NCBI GenBank assembly: GCA_900316265.1
Contig: ONCH01000007.1
Coordinates: 1 to 64,000, forward strand
Direction: 5' to 3'
DNA from: an uncultured Prevotellaceae bacterium
GTDB taxonomy: Bacteria > Bacteroidota > Bacteroidia > Bacteroidales > Bacteroidaceae
DNA: 64,000 nucleotides
Shown piece after piece: positions 52,825 through 62,028 of the stretch. Every line of letters begins with the position of its first letter. Within the stretch, counting starts at the first letter, position 1. The notes below the pieces were generated by a model. The model searched no databases. It was not told where the DNA came from and was given only the letters and a program-made list of their open reading frames with translations. A program made the position numbers and the translations under genes.

Positions 52825-55800
52825 CGTAAGGACTTTTATTGACCGCCCGATATTATCTGGAGTCATCAGCGTGCTGATGGTGCTGGTCGGCATCATCGGA
52901 CTGACTCGTCTGGCGCTGGAGCAGTTCCCTGAAATAGCACCACCTACGGTACGCATCATGGCAAGCTATACAGGCGCCAATGCCGAGACTGTACAGAAGA
53001 GCGTCATCGTGCCCCTGGAAGAGGCCATCAACGGCGTGGAAGGCATGATGTACATGACGTCGTCGGCATCGAACAACGGTACGGCCTCGATAGGTATCTT
53101 CTTCCGTCAGGGCACCGACCCGAACATGGCAATGGTGAACGTGCAGAACCGTGCCGCCACCGTGCAGGGCCGACTGCCCAGCGACGTGGTGAAGAGCGGT
53201 CTGACAGTACGCAAGCGCCAGACCAGCAACATCAAGCAGATAGCTGTCTATAGTCCGGACTCGACGTTTGACCGTTCATTCCTGGCTAACTATACGAAGA
53301 TTAACATCGAACCTCGACTGAGCCGTATTCCTGGCGTAGGTGAGGTGAACGTGATGGGTGCCGACTACTCGATGCGCATCTGGCTGGACCCGCTGAAGAT
53401 GGCACACTACGGACTGACACCTGCCGACGTGACCAACGTGCTGAACGAGCAGAACGTTGAGGTGGCTACGGGTACGCTGGGCGCTGAGAGTCAAAACACG
53501 TTCCAGTATGTGCTGAAGTATCGTGGACGCTACGAAGAAGAGCAGGAATATGAGAACCTCGTCATCCGCTCATTGCCCGACGGCGACGTGCTGCGCATTG
53601 GCGACATAGCCCGCGTGGAACTGGGTTCGCAGAACTATAACATCATTGGTGAGACAAACGGCAGTCCGGGCATCAACATCAGTATCAACCAGGTGGCAGG
53701 CTCGAACGCCAACGAAATCATCAAGCAGATAGATGCCGAGGTGGAGGACATTCGCCAATCGTTACCTCCAGGCATCGTGATAGAGGACCTGGAGTCGAAG
53801 AAGGACTTCCTCGACGCCTCCATCGCCTCGGTGGTGGAAACGCTCTTCGAGGCCCTCTTGCTGGTCATCCTCGTGGTGTGGCTGTTCCTGGGAAGCTGGC
53901 GAGCCACCATCATCCCCGCCATCGCCATCATCGTGTCATTGATAGCCACGCTGGCCGTCATCTACGCCATAGGCTTCTCGCTGAACATGCTGACGCTCTT
54001 TGCATTGGTTCTCGTTATCGGCACGGTGGTGGACGATGCCATCGTGGTGGTAGAGGCGGTGCAGGCGCGATTAGAAAGAAGTGAGAAGCTAGAGGTGAGA
54101 GGTGAGATTGTGAATGAGGCCATGCACAACATTACCTCGGCGCTCATCACCACCACGCTGGTGTTCATGGCGGTATTCGTGCCCGTCTGCTTCATTGGTG
54201 GCGTCACAGGAACGTTCTACACGCAGTTCGGACTGACGATGGCCATCGCCGTTGCCATCTCGCTGTTCAACGCCCTGACGCTCTCCCCTGCCCTGTCGGC
54301 CATTATCATGCGCGACTCGAAGCTGAACAAGTTCCAGGAACGTTTCAACGTAGGCTTTACGGCATTGGCAAGTCATTACAAAGGTGCTGTAACGGGATTC
54401 ATCAACCGCAAGAAGCTGGCTGGTGCACTCGTCGTCGTGGCTATCGTGGTCCTTGGCTGGATGATGAAAACCACCAAGACGGGTCTGGTGCCCAACGAGG
54501 ATATGGGTACCGTCTTCATCAACGTGCAGGCGGCACCAGGCAGCAGTCTGCAGGAGACCTACCACATATTAAAGGAAGTGGAGGAGCGCATCAAAGACCT
54601 GCCGCAGTTGCGCATCTATTCGCTCATTGCCGGTAACTCGAACAACTTCGAGCAGTCATCGTCGAACGGTAACTTCACGCTGAAGCTGAAGAAGTGGGAC
54701 GAGCGCAAGGGCAAGGGCGACGACGACCAGAGCATCGTGCAGGAGATATACCGTCGCACCGCAGATATCGCCAACGCGAAGATTCAGGTGAACACGCAGA
54801 ACATGTTGCCAGGTTTCGGACGCATCAACGGTTTCGAACTGCACGTGCAGGACAAGCACGGTGGCACCATTCAGGATTTGCTGGGTTATACGAACAAGTT
54901 GATTGCAGCCCTTGGCGAGCGCCCGGAGATTGGTCGCGCCTACACCAACTTCTCGCTGAAATATCCGCAATACCGCGTAGAGGTGGATGCCGCCCTCTGT
55001 AAGCGTCGCGGCGTGTCGCCCAGCGATGTGTTGTCAGCCCTCAGCGGCTATGTAGGTGGTCTCTACGCCTCGAACTTCGTGCGCTTCACCAAGCTCTACC
55101 GCGTCATGGTACAGGCCTCGCCGGAGTACCGTCTGGACACAGAGTCGCTGAACAATATCTTCGTGCGCAACTCGTCAGGCGAGATGTCGCCCATCGGACA
55201 ATACCTGACTCTGACGCGCGTCTATGGTTCTGAGACGCTGTCGCGCTTCAACCTCTTCCCATCGATACAGGTGGGTGGTACAGCCGCCGAGGGTTACAGC
55301 TCTGGACAGGCCATCGACGCCATTCGCGAGGTGGCTGCTGAGGTGTTGCCAGAAGGCTACGGCTATGAGTTTGGCGGTATGACGCGTGAGGAGGCTTCGT
55401 CGCAGAACACCACGGCGCTGGTCTTCGTGCTCTGCATCGTGTTCATCTACCTGATTCTCTGTGCGCTCTACGAAAGCATGTTCATCCCGATGGCGGTCAT
55501 TCTCAGCGTGCCCTTCGGACTGGCAGGATCGTTCCTCTTTGCGTGGATGTGGGGACTGGAGAACAATATCTACATGCAGACGGGATTGATCATGCTGATT
55601 GGCCTGCTGTCGAAGACGGCCATCCTGCTAACGGAATACGCCTCGACGCGTCGCCGTCAGGGTATGGGCATCATCGAGGCTGCCCTTGATGCTGCGGCCG
55701 TACGTCTGCGCCCCATCCTGATGACATCGCTGACGATGGTCTTCGGACTCTTGCCGTTAGCCCTGGCCACAGGCGTAGGTGCCAACGGTAACCACTCGCT

Positions 55801-55915
55801 GGGCGTAGGAACCATAGGCGGTATGGTCATCGGAACCATCGCCCTGCTGTTCATCGTCCCCATCCTCTTCGTCATCTTCCAGACGATAGAGGAACGAGTC
55901 ATGCATAAGAAATAG
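52820..55915 (+). CDS. RND efflux permease (AcrB/MexF family)
   Basis: Proton-driven inner-membrane pump of the HAE1 type, 1031 aa. The N-terminus NVRTFIDRPILSGVISVLMVLVGIIGLTRLALEQFPEIAPPTVRI, the paired periplasmic loops, the TM4 segment GTVVDDAIVVVEAVQA (about 395-410) with the proton-relay Asp pair, and the second-half MLIGLLSKTAILLTEYA are all present. No TolC-type outer-membrane gene follows, so an outer channel must be encoded elsewhere. A 28-nt heptad repeat (54081-54108) inserts RSEKLEVRGE-like residues in a cytoplasmic loop just after that segment. It ends directly against the convergent gene (0-nt gap). Confidence 0.94.
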   Translation: MNVRTFIDRPILSGVISVLMVLVGIIGLTRLALEQFPEIAPPTVRIMASYTGANAETVQKSVIVPLEEAINGVEGMMYMTSSASNNGTASIGIFFRQGTDPNMAMVNVQNRAATVQGRLPSDVVKSGLTVRKRQTSNIKQIAVYSPDSTFDRSFLANYTKINIEPRLSRIPGVGEVNVMGADYSMRIWLDPLKMAHYGLTPADVTNVLNEQNVEVATGTLGAESQNTFQYVLKYRGRYEEEQEYENLVIRSLPDGDVLRIGDIARVELGSQNYNIIGETNGSPGINISINQVAGSNANEIIKQIDAEVEDIRQSLPPGIVIEDLESKKDFLDASIASVVETLFEALLLVILVVWLFLGSWRATIIPAIAIIVSLIATLAVIYAIGFSLNMLTLFALVLVIGTVVDDAIVVVEAVQARLERSEKLEVRGEIVNEAMHNITSALITTTLVFMAVFVPVCFIGGVTGTFYTQFGLTMAIAVAISLFNALTLSPALSAIIMRDSKLNKFQERFNVGFTALASHYKGAVTGFINRKKLAGALVVVAIVVLGWMMKTTKTGLVPNEDMGTVFINVQAAPGSSLQETYHILKEVEERIKDLPQLRIYSLIAGNSNNFEQSSSNGNFTLKLKKWDERKGKGDDDQSIVQEIYRRTADIANAKIQVNTQNMLPGFGRINGFELHVQDKHGGTIQDLLGYTNKLIAALGERPEIGRAYTNFSLKYPQYRVEVDAALCKRRGVSPSDVLSALSGYVGGLYASNFVRFTKLYRVMVQASPEYRLDTESLNNIFVRNSSGEMSPIGQYLTLTRVYGSETLSRFNLFPSIQVGGTAAEGYSSGQAIDAIREVAAEVLPEGYGYEFGGMTREEASSQNTTALVFVLCIVFIYLILCALYESMFIPMAVILSVPFGLAGSFLFAWMWGLENNIYMQTGLIMLIGLLSKTAILLTEYASTRRRQGMGIIEAALDAAAVRLRPILMTSLTMVFGLLPLALATGVGANGNHSLGVGTIGGMVIGTIALLFIVPILFVIFQTIEERVMHKK
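54081..54108. repeat. Heptad repeats inside the RND gene
   Basis: GTGAGAA, GCTAGAG, GTGAGAG, GTGAGAT in phase at 54081-54108. A 23-nt block here is identical to one in the DUF5715 gene (58582-58604). The encoded residues lie in a loop between transmembrane helices. Confidence 0.85.
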
Positions 55916-56395
55916 TTAGAACTGCAGCAACTGGCAAATCTCTTCCAGATACTTGCGGTCTATGTCGTCGAAGGTGGCCAGCCGTTCGCTGTCAATATCG
56001 AGAACGGCAGTCACCTGCCCTGCTGCGTTGAAGACAGGCACCACGATTTCCGAGCGTGAGGCACTACTGCAGGCAATATGTCCTGGAAACTGCTCCACGT
56101 CAGGCACCACGATGGTTTCGGCCCGTTGCCATGCGGTACCACAGACACCACGTCCGTAAGGAATGTGCATACAGGCCACAGGCCCTTGGAACGGTCCTAA
56201 CACTAATTCTCTGACCTCGTGGTCAGAGTGTGGCACGCAATCATTGCCTACCACACGATAGAATCCCGTCCACCAGAACTTCATCTCTAAATGAATGGCA
56301 GCCGCGACGTTACTCATCACGGCCACCATATCTGTCTCGCCCTCAATCAGAGACTTAATCTGACTGACGAGCATCTTGTATTGTTCTTCTTTCAT
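55916..56395 (-). CDS. msrC: GAF-domain free methionine-(R)-sulfoxide reductase
   Basis: Reduces free methionine-R-sulfoxide (YebR/fRMsr family). A single GAF domain of 159 aa with the three family cysteines: GPVACMHIPYGRGVCGTAWQRAETIVVPDVEQFPGHIACSSASRSEIVVPV (Cys after VA, in GVCG and in HIAC). The ATG at 56395 is preferred over the longer frame to 56419 because it lies 1 nt after the GH51 stop and starts the GAF fold. It abuts the convergent RND gene with no spacer. Confidence 0.9.
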   Translation of the reverse strand: MKEEQYKMLVSQIKSLIEGETDMVAVMSNVAAAIHLEMKFWWTGFYRVVGNDCVPHSDHEVRELVLGPFQGPVACMHIPYGRGVCGTAWQRAETIVVPDVEQFPGHIACSSASRSEIVVPVFNAAGQVTAVLDIDSERLATFDDIDRKYLEEICQLLQF

Positions 56396-56396
56396 G

Positions 56397-57989
56397 TTAC
56401 TTGAGGGTGAGCACAACAATAGACTTGGCAGGAATCGTCATTGTCAGCTCGTTCTGCTTCAGTTTAGCATCCTTGTACACCTTAGGTGCCACCACGTCGG
56501 GATGGTTAAAGTCGTTAAAGTCAGATACTTTTTTCGAAGTCAGGATGCGGCCAGAAACGGTCTTAGCCTTATAGCCATCGATGGCAAACTGGATAGTCTG
56601 AGACTTGTCAAGACTAACGTTAGTGACAGCCAGCACAAGACTGCCATCCTGCGTCTTAGCAGCAGAAGCCGACAGCATGGGGCAAGGACGATAACCTGCA
56701 TCCTTGGCACCTTCCTTCTCCTTGAAATAGGCTTTGCTTACAGCTATCGTCTCACTCTCCAGGTCAACAGGCAGGTAGGTTGCCTCCTGGAACGGGGTGT
56801 ACATCTCAAAGACGTGGTAGGTGGGTGTGAGCACCATGTGACCTGTACCCTCCTGGTCGGTAAGAATCATGGACTGTAGCACGTTGACAATCTGTGCGAT
56901 GTTGGCCATCTTGACGCGGTCGGTGTATTTATGGAACACGTTGAGCGACAAGGAGGCTACAAAGGCGTCGCGCAGGGCATTCTGCTGATAGAGGTGACCG
57001 CTGATGGTACCTGGTTCCTCATCCCACCAAGTGCCCCACTCGTCCACGAGCAAGCCTATCTTGTTGTCGGGGTCTTTCTCGTCCATGATGGCCTTGTGTT
57101 TCTTGATGACTTCCTCAATCTCCAGACACTTGCCCAGCGCCCAGTAATACTGGTCGTCGTTGAAATTGGTGGCAGAACCCTTTGGTCCGTCCCAGCCTGA
57201 GCAGGTATAGTAGTGCAGAGAGATGCCCTGCATCTGTGTGCCGATATTCTTCATCAGTACCTCAGTCCACTCATAGTCGTAGTCAGAGGCACCAGAGGCA
57301 ATGCGATAGAGCTTGTTGCCCGTATAGTCGCGCAGATAGGTATTGAACTTGCGGTACTCGTTGGAATAGTAGTCTGGACGCATGTTACCGCCACAGCCCC
57401 ACGCCTCATTACCGATGCCGAAGTACTTCACCTTCCAGGCCTTGTCGCGACCGTTCTGACGACGTAGGCGAGCCATAGGCGTATCACCATCCGAGGTCAT
57501 ATACTCCACCCATTGGGCCATCTCCTTGACAGTACCAGAACCGACATTTCCGCTGATATAGGGCTCACAACCCAACATCTCGCAGAGGTTCAGAAACTCA
57601 TGGGTGCCAAAAGAGTTGTCCTCGATAGTACCTCCCCAGTTGTTGTTGCGCAACGAAGGACGATCCTTCTTGGGACCAATGCCGTCCATCCAATGATAGT
57701 CGTCGGCGAAGCATCCGCCAGGCCAACGGAGTACGGGAACTTTCAAGGCTTTCAAGGCCTCGAAGACGTCCTTACGATAGCCGTTGATATTGGGAATCTG
57801 GGAGTTCTCACCTACCCAAAGACCACCATAGATACACGAGCCGAGATGCTCAGAGAACTGTCCGTAGATTTCACGATTGATTTTGGCACCAGCCTTGTCG
57901 GCATGAATGGTAGCCTTCACGGCGTCAGCAGCTATTGCCTGTGAGGCAAAGGCTAATGCGATTGTTGCGGTAAGAAATAGTCTTTTCAT
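56397..57989 (-). CDS. Secreted GH51 alpha-L-arabinofuranosidase
   Basis: Removes arabinofuranose from arabinoxylan or arabinan. A signal peptide (MKRLFLTATIALAFASQAIA) precedes the GH51 barrel: YGQFSEHLGSCIYGGLWVGENS, LRWPGGCFADDYHWMDGIGP, the acid/base in FGIGNEAWGCGG and the nucleophile in LLVDEWGTWWDEEPGT. At 530 aa it lacks the extra N-terminal modules seen in some relatives. It lies 1 nt before the GAF gene in the same direction; the pairing of functions is not obvious. Confidence 0.93.
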   Translation of the reverse strand: MKRLFLTATIALAFASQAIAADAVKATIHADKAGAKINREIYGQFSEHLGSCIYGGLWVGENSQIPNINGYRKDVFEALKALKVPVLRWPGGCFADDYHWMDGIGPKKDRPSLRNNNWGGTIEDNSFGTHEFLNLCEMLGCEPYISGNVGSGTVKEMAQWVEYMTSDGDTPMARLRRQNGRDKAWKVKYFGIGNEAWGCGGNMRPDYYSNEYRKFNTYLRDYTGNKLYRIASGASDYDYEWTEVLMKNIGTQMQGISLHYYTCSGWDGPKGSATNFNDDQYYWALGKCLEIEEVIKKHKAIMDEKDPDNKIGLLVDEWGTWWDEEPGTISGHLYQQNALRDAFVASLSLNVFHKYTDRVKMANIAQIVNVLQSMILTDQEGTGHMVLTPTYHVFEMYTPFQEATYLPVDLESETIAVSKAYFKEKEGAKDAGYRPCPMLSASAAKTQDGSLVLAVTNVSLDKSQTIQFAIDGYKAKTVSGRILTSKKVSDFNDFNHPDVVAPKVYKDAKLKQNELTMTIPAKSIVVLTLK

Positions 57990-58017
57990 TATAATTATTG
58001 GAATTTAGTTTATAGAG

Positions 58018-58764
58018 TTAACGTACAGTCATGTGGAAACAGCCCTGCTTGACCTCATACTTGATGAAAGCACGGTCCTGCTTGCGGATGTCGCGAAGTA
58101 CCTCGGAGAGTACCCACTTCAGCGTGTCGTTGCGTACCTCCTGATCAAGAGCGTGGTAACGGTTGTAGCAGATATCGAAGGTAGTGCCGTAGAGATGGCA
58201 CGAGTTGTCCGTAGCATTGCCGTTGTGGCGCTGCAGACGGGCCACGTCTTCCTTGGTGCGCAGGACGCTGGTGACGATGAGCTGGTTCAGGGGCACACCT
58301 TTCATATAAAGACTGTCGTAGAACGCCTGGCCAATGTCCTGCAACAGCAGGGCAGCACGCGGCACGAGGTAAGGAATGGAACTGTTGAGCTTATCGACAT
58401 GATAGTAGGGACTCTCGCCAACATACACCAGTTCCTTCTTGCGGGCTTCGGCATCCTCACGGTTCTTGACAGGCTTGACACCCCACTTGTTAGCTGCCAC
58501 TATCTGCACGCTCTGACTGTCAGGGAAGGCCGCCTTGTAGTTGGGAACAGAGAGAATGCGGTGGTGCTTTTTGGAATTGAGGAGTGAGAAGCTAGAGGTG
58601 AGAGGAGTGACCTGTTCAACCATATCACTACCCTCCTCTGCCGGATGCACAAAGGGCTTGATAGCGGCCAGCACAGCCACTACGATGGCAAAGCCCAGCA
58701 AGTACTGTTGTTTGAGGGGCAACGCCAATAGTTTTGCAATTACTTTATCTATTAGTTTTTTCAT
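58018..58764 (-). CDS. DUF5715 family protein (M15-type peptidase fold)
   Basis: A 248-aa membrane-anchored protein: one N-terminal helix (LPLKQQYLLGFAIVVAVLAAIKPF), then a periplasmic domain. VTSVLRTKEDVARLQRHNGNATDNSCHLYGTTFDICYNRY has the zinc-ligand pattern S-x-H-x2-G-x3-D of D-Ala-D-Ala carboxypeptidases, and KQGCFHMTVR at the end supplies another His, so a peptidoglycan peptidase is likely but unproven. A heptad repeat (58584-58611) encodes a PLTSSFSLLN-like insertion in the linker. It overlaps the TPR gene stop by 20 nt. Confidence 0.85.
   Translation of the reverse strand: MKKLIDKVIAKLLALPLKQQYLLGFAIVVAVLAAIKPFVHPAEEGSDMVEQVTPLTSSFSLLNSKKHHRILSVPNYKAAFPDSQSVQIVAANKWGVKPVKNREDAEARKKELVYVGESPYYHVDKLNSSIPYLVPRAALLLQDIGQAFYDSLYMKGVPLNQLIVTSVLRTKEDVARLQRHNGNATDNSCHLYGTTFDICYNRYHALDQEVRNDTLKWVLSEVLRDIRKQDRAFIKYEVKQGCFHMTVR
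58584..58611. repeat. Heptad repeats inside the DUF5715 gene
   Basis: GTGAGAA, GCTAGAG, GTGAGAG, GAGTGAC on the plus strand (antisense to the gene). The repeat sits in the linker after the membrane helix, where an insertion would be tolerated. Confidence 0.8.
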
Positions 58765-59437
58765 ACCATTCAGTTAATAATCCACGCGGGATTCCGCGCT
58801 TGACAGCAGCATCGAGCACACGACGCGCCTCTTTACGACGCTCCAAGACCAGCAACAAATCGACATGCGACACCACATAGGTCGGGTCACGGGGAGCCAA
58901 CTTCTCTGCACGTTCCCAATCGTAGAGCGCCACCTCGTCCTGTTTCATCTGACGCTCCAAATTGGCACGGGCAGCATAGGCTACAGCCGAGTCGGCATGC
59001 TGTTGAATCAGCTGGTTGAGATTATCCAATGCATCTTGTTTGCGTCCCAACTGTTGCAATACGACCGCCAGCGACAGACGCGCCTCGAAATGCGTAGGAA
59101 CAATGGCCAGCAAGTCGGTGAGGTCGTTGCGCGACAGGTCGAAACGTCGCAGATGGGTGTTCGCATAAGCACGGTAGAACAAAGCCGCAGGATTGTGGGG
59201 TTCTTTCTGCAGCACAAGGGCATACTCATCAACGGCATACTGCCATTGCTTCAGTTGCAGGTTGGCATTAGCCTTGCGCAGGTGCAGTTCTGTGGACCAC
59301 GCTGACTCTGCTATCTGCTTGTTAATAGCCGTGAGGCTGTCGCGCCAGTTCTCCTGAGCCTTTATTGTAAGTTGCGACTGAGTCGCAACCAACAATAAAG
59401 CTAAAACTAAGCCTTGTCGATATACTCTACAATCCAT
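58745..59437 (-). CDS. Periplasmic TPR-repeat protein
   Basis: A 230-aa protein with four or so TPR motifs ([122 protein letters not shown]), after a short hydrophobic N-terminus ([20 protein letters not shown]). It overlaps the leuB 3' end by 31 nt and the next gene by 20 nt. The signal-peptide codons contain a 39-nt near-perfect palindrome (59361-59399). The start may be at a later codon. Confidence 0.78.
   Translation of the reverse strand: MDCRVYRQGLVLALLLVATQSQLTIKAQENWRDSLTAINKQIAESAWSTELHLRKANANLQLKQWQYAVDEYALVLQKEPHNPAALFYRAYANTHLRRFDLSRNDLTDLLAIVPTHFEARLSLAVVLQQLGRKQDALDNLNQLIQQHADSAVAYAARANLERQMKQDEVALYDWERAEKLAPRDPTYVVSHVDLLLVLERRKEARRVLDAAVKRGIPRGLLTEWYEKTNR
59361..59399. repeat. 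39-nt palindrome within the TPR gene
   Basis: TTTATTGT-aa-GTTGCGACT-g-AGTCGCAAC-ca-ACAATAAA: an almost perfect inverted repeat with a 1-nt centre, lying in codons of the signal-peptide region. It is not at a gene end and is unusual in coding DNA. Confidence 0.8.
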
Positions 59438-60435
59438 TGACCCACTTCTTTTGTTCCATACTTTGCACCACCTTCGATTTGGATTTCAGGAGTGCGCACG
59501 TTGGCATCCAGCGAGGCATTGACAGCCTCACGAATCAAAGCACCCTCACGCTCCAGTCCAAAATGCTCCAGCAGCATAGCGGCAGAGAGAATCTGCGCCA
59601 ATGGATTGGCGAGGTTCTGACCAGCGGCCTGCGGCCATGAGCCGTGAACGGGTTCGAAGAGTGGTGTATGCTCACCCAGCGACGACGAGGGTTGCAGTCC
59701 CATAGAACCAGTAATGCATGAGGTCTCGTCAGTCACGTCGAAGAAGCGAGGCTCCGTGAGCACGCGCATCGAGGCGTTGTCGATGAACATATAGTCGGTC
59801 GTAACCTCCGGATACTGGGATTCCATTTCCTTAGCTATCTGGCGCCACAGACGACTGGAAGCCAATACGTTAGCCTTATCAACAACGGTAAGATGCTTAT
59901 GACGCGTCATCGCCATCTCGAAAGCCACTTTCAGAATGCGCTCAATCTCCGGACGCGTATAGACATTGGTGTCAAAGGCCTTGTCGTTATCCTGGTATTT
60001 CTCACCAAAATACATGCCTCCCGTCAGTTCGCGAATCACCACGAAGTCGGCACCACGCAACAGTTCCTCTTTCAGCGGCGACTTGTGGAGCAGACAGTCG
60101 AAGGTGGCTACAGGACGAATATTAGCAAAGAGTCCCAATTTCTTACGCATAGCCAACAAGCCCGTTTCAGGGCGCATCTTCAACGTAGGATTGTTGTCGT
60201 ATTTCAGGTCACCAACAGCAGCAAAGAGTACTGCATCAGCACGCATACAGACATCGTGGGTACTATCAGGATAGGCATCGCCACAAGCATCAATGGCACA
60301 GGCGCCAACTAATGCTTCCTCATACTCAAACTCGTGACCACACTTCTTGGCAATAGCGTCGAGCACCGCCACACCTTGTTTCATAATTTCCGGACCTATT
60401 CCGTCGCCCGAAAGTATTGCAATCTTCAGTTTCAT
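59407..60435 (-). CDS. leuB: 3-Isopropylmalate dehydrogenase
   Basis: Oxidative decarboxylation step of leucine synthesis (and of the citramalate route to isoleucine in many bacteria). Typical motifs: [16 protein letters not shown] (6-21), [21 protein letters not shown] near 88-108, [13 protein letters not shown] near 190, and [37 protein letters not shown] near 255. The length of 342 aa is normal. It lies 6 nt after the citramalate-synthase gene, as the last gene of the leu operon. Confidence 0.96.
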   Translation of the reverse strand: MKLKIAILSGDGIGPEIMKQGVAVLDAIAKKCGHEFEYEEALVGACAIDACGDAYPDSTHDVCMRADAVLFAAVGDLKYDNNPTLKMRPETGLLAMRKKLGLFANIRPVATFDCLLHKSPLKEELLRGADFVVIRELTGGMYFGEKYQDNDKAFDTNVYTRPEIERILKVAFEMAMTRHKHLTVVDKANVLASSRLWRQIAKEMESQYPEVTTDYMFIDNASMRVLTEPRFFDVTDETSCITGSMGLQPSSSLGEHTPLFEPVHGSWPQAAGQNLANPLAQILSAAMLLEHFGLEREGALIREAVNASLDANVRTPEIQIEGGAKYGTKEVGQWIVEYIDKA

Positions 60436-60441
60436 ATAATC

Positions 60442-62028
60442 TTATTGTTTTGTTATGTCGTTTTCAATGATGTTCAACATCTTGAATGTTGCCTTAATAG
60501 CAGCTTCCGTCTGGTCGGCATCGAGGCCTCGCGTACGAAGCAAGCCGTCCTTATAATGCCATGAGATGACCGTCTGTACCAAGGCATCGGTACGACCACC
60601 AGGAGGAATCGTCACCTGATAATTGGCAAGGAAGGGGAATGTACGGTCGAGATACTTCTTATAGATGTAGCGCAAGGTCTTGACGAAGGCGTCGAACTGA
60701 CCATCGCCCACAGCACTTCCTTCGTATTGTTGTCCGTTGATTTCCACCTTGACATTCGCACCTGGACGCAAACCGTAAGCCGTTGACACAACGTAACTTA
60801 TCAGCTTAACCTTGTCCTCAGAGCCATCGTGTTTCAAGACGTCGCTGACAATATAGGGCAGGTCGTCCAGCGTCACTATCTCCTTCTTGTCGCCCAACTC
60901 CGTAATACGCTCCGTCACACGACGCGTCTGTTCAGGAGTCAGCTCAAGTCCCAGTTCCTCAAGGTTCTTGGCAATATTGGCCTTACCAGAGTTCTTGCCC
61001 AAGGCATACTCACGCTTACGACCAAAACGCTCAGGTATAAGTTCATTATAGTAAAGCTTGTCCTTCGTGTCGCCATCAGCATGGACACCAGCCACCTGTG
61101 TAAACACATGCTCACCCACGATAGGCTGATTGGGGGCTACCGTAATACCGCTGAAGCTTTCGACCATGCGCGAAATGTCGTTGAGCTGATTCTCGTTGAT
61201 GTGCGTCTTGGCGTGAAACTGGTCCTTCAGAATAGCCTGCACAGAGGCTAGCGGTGCATTACCACAACGCTCACCCAGACCATTTACCGTGACGTGCAGA
61301 CCCTTAGCACCACTCAGCACAGCGGCCAGCGAATTAGACACCGCCAAGTCGTAGTCGTTGTGGGCGTGGAAGTCGAAATGCACTTCAGGATAGCGCTTTA
61401 TCATCTTGCGGAAATACTCTACGACCTGCAAGGGATTCATCACGCCCAGCGTGTCAGGCAGCATGAAACGCTTAATAGAGGTGAGGGGTGAGGGGTGAGA
61501 GGTGAGTGCATCCATCAGCTGATAGACATACTCTGGCGAATCCTTCATACCGTTCGACCAGTCCTCTAAGTAGAGATTGACGCTGATGCCTTTACTAGCA
61601 GCATATTCCATCTCTCTCTTGATGTCGCTGATGTGCTCCTCAGGCGTCTTGTGTAACTGGTGCGTGCAATGCTTCAGCGAGCCCTTTGCTAACAGGTTGA
61701 CAACCTTTCCGCCACACTCAGCAATCCAGTCTATCGACTTGCCACCATCTACGAAACCCAATACCTCGACACGATCCAACAAGCCATTTTTCTGGGCATA
61801 GGCGCATATCTTAGTCACAGCCTCACGCTCACCCTCCGAGACACGGGCCGAAGCAATCTCAATGCGGTCGACGTTGACATCGCTAAGCAATTTGCGAGCC
61901 ATCACGAGTTTCTCGTGCGGCAAGAACGACACGCCATTGGTCTGCTCGCCATCGCGGAGTGTCGAGTCCATAATCTCCACCAGAGGAGCCAGACGCTTAT
62001 AGTTGTTTACTTGTTGAGCTGTTCCCAT
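60442..62028 (-). CDS. cimA: (R)-citramalate synthase (CimA/LeuA-like)
   Basis: Condenses pyruvate with acetyl-CoA to (R)-citramalate, the threonine-independent entry to isoleucine. The 528-aa sequence follows the Leptospira CimA pattern closely: STLRDGEQTNGVSF (Arg25/Asp26), VDRIEIASARVS, VLGFVDGGKSIDWI, VNLLAKGSL, NLYLEDWSNGMKDSPEYV (the Tyr and Glu of the pyruvate pocket), FHAHNDYDL, FGRKREYALGK and IPPGGRTDALVQT. LeuA would be expected outside the window. A heptad repeat (61474-61508) encodes an ALTSHPSPLTS-like loop. It overlaps leuD by 22 nt and sits 6 nt before leuB. Confidence 0.85.
   Translation of the reverse strand: MGTAQQVNNYKRLAPLVEIMDSTLRDGEQTNGVSFLPHEKLVMARKLLSDVNVDRIEIASARVSEGEREAVTKICAYAQKNGLLDRVEVLGFVDGGKSIDWIAECGGKVVNLLAKGSLKHCTHQLHKTPEEHISDIKREMEYAASKGISVNLYLEDWSNGMKDSPEYVYQLMDALTSHPSPLTSIKRFMLPDTLGVMNPLQVVEYFRKMIKRYPEVHFDFHAHNDYDLAVSNSLAAVLSGAKGLHVTVNGLGERCGNAPLASVQAILKDQFHAKTHINENQLNDISRMVESFSGITVAPNQPIVGEHVFTQVAGVHADGDTKDKLYYNELIPERFGRKREYALGKNSGKANIAKNLEELGLELTPEQTRRVTERITELGDKKEIVTLDDLPYIVSDVLKHDGSEDKVKLISYVVSTAYGLRPGANVKVEINGQQYEGSAVGDGQFDAFVKTLRYIYKKYLDRTFPFLANYQVTIPPGGRTDALVQTVISWHYKDGLLRTRGLDADQTEAAIKATFKMLNIIENDITKQ
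61474..61508. repeat. Heptad repeats inside the citramalate-synthase gene
   Basis: AATAGAG, GTGAGGG, GTGAGGG, GTGAGAG, GTGAGTG: five 7-mers in phase on the plus strand, in the loop DALTSHPSPLTSIKRF between two barrel elements. Confidence 0.85.
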
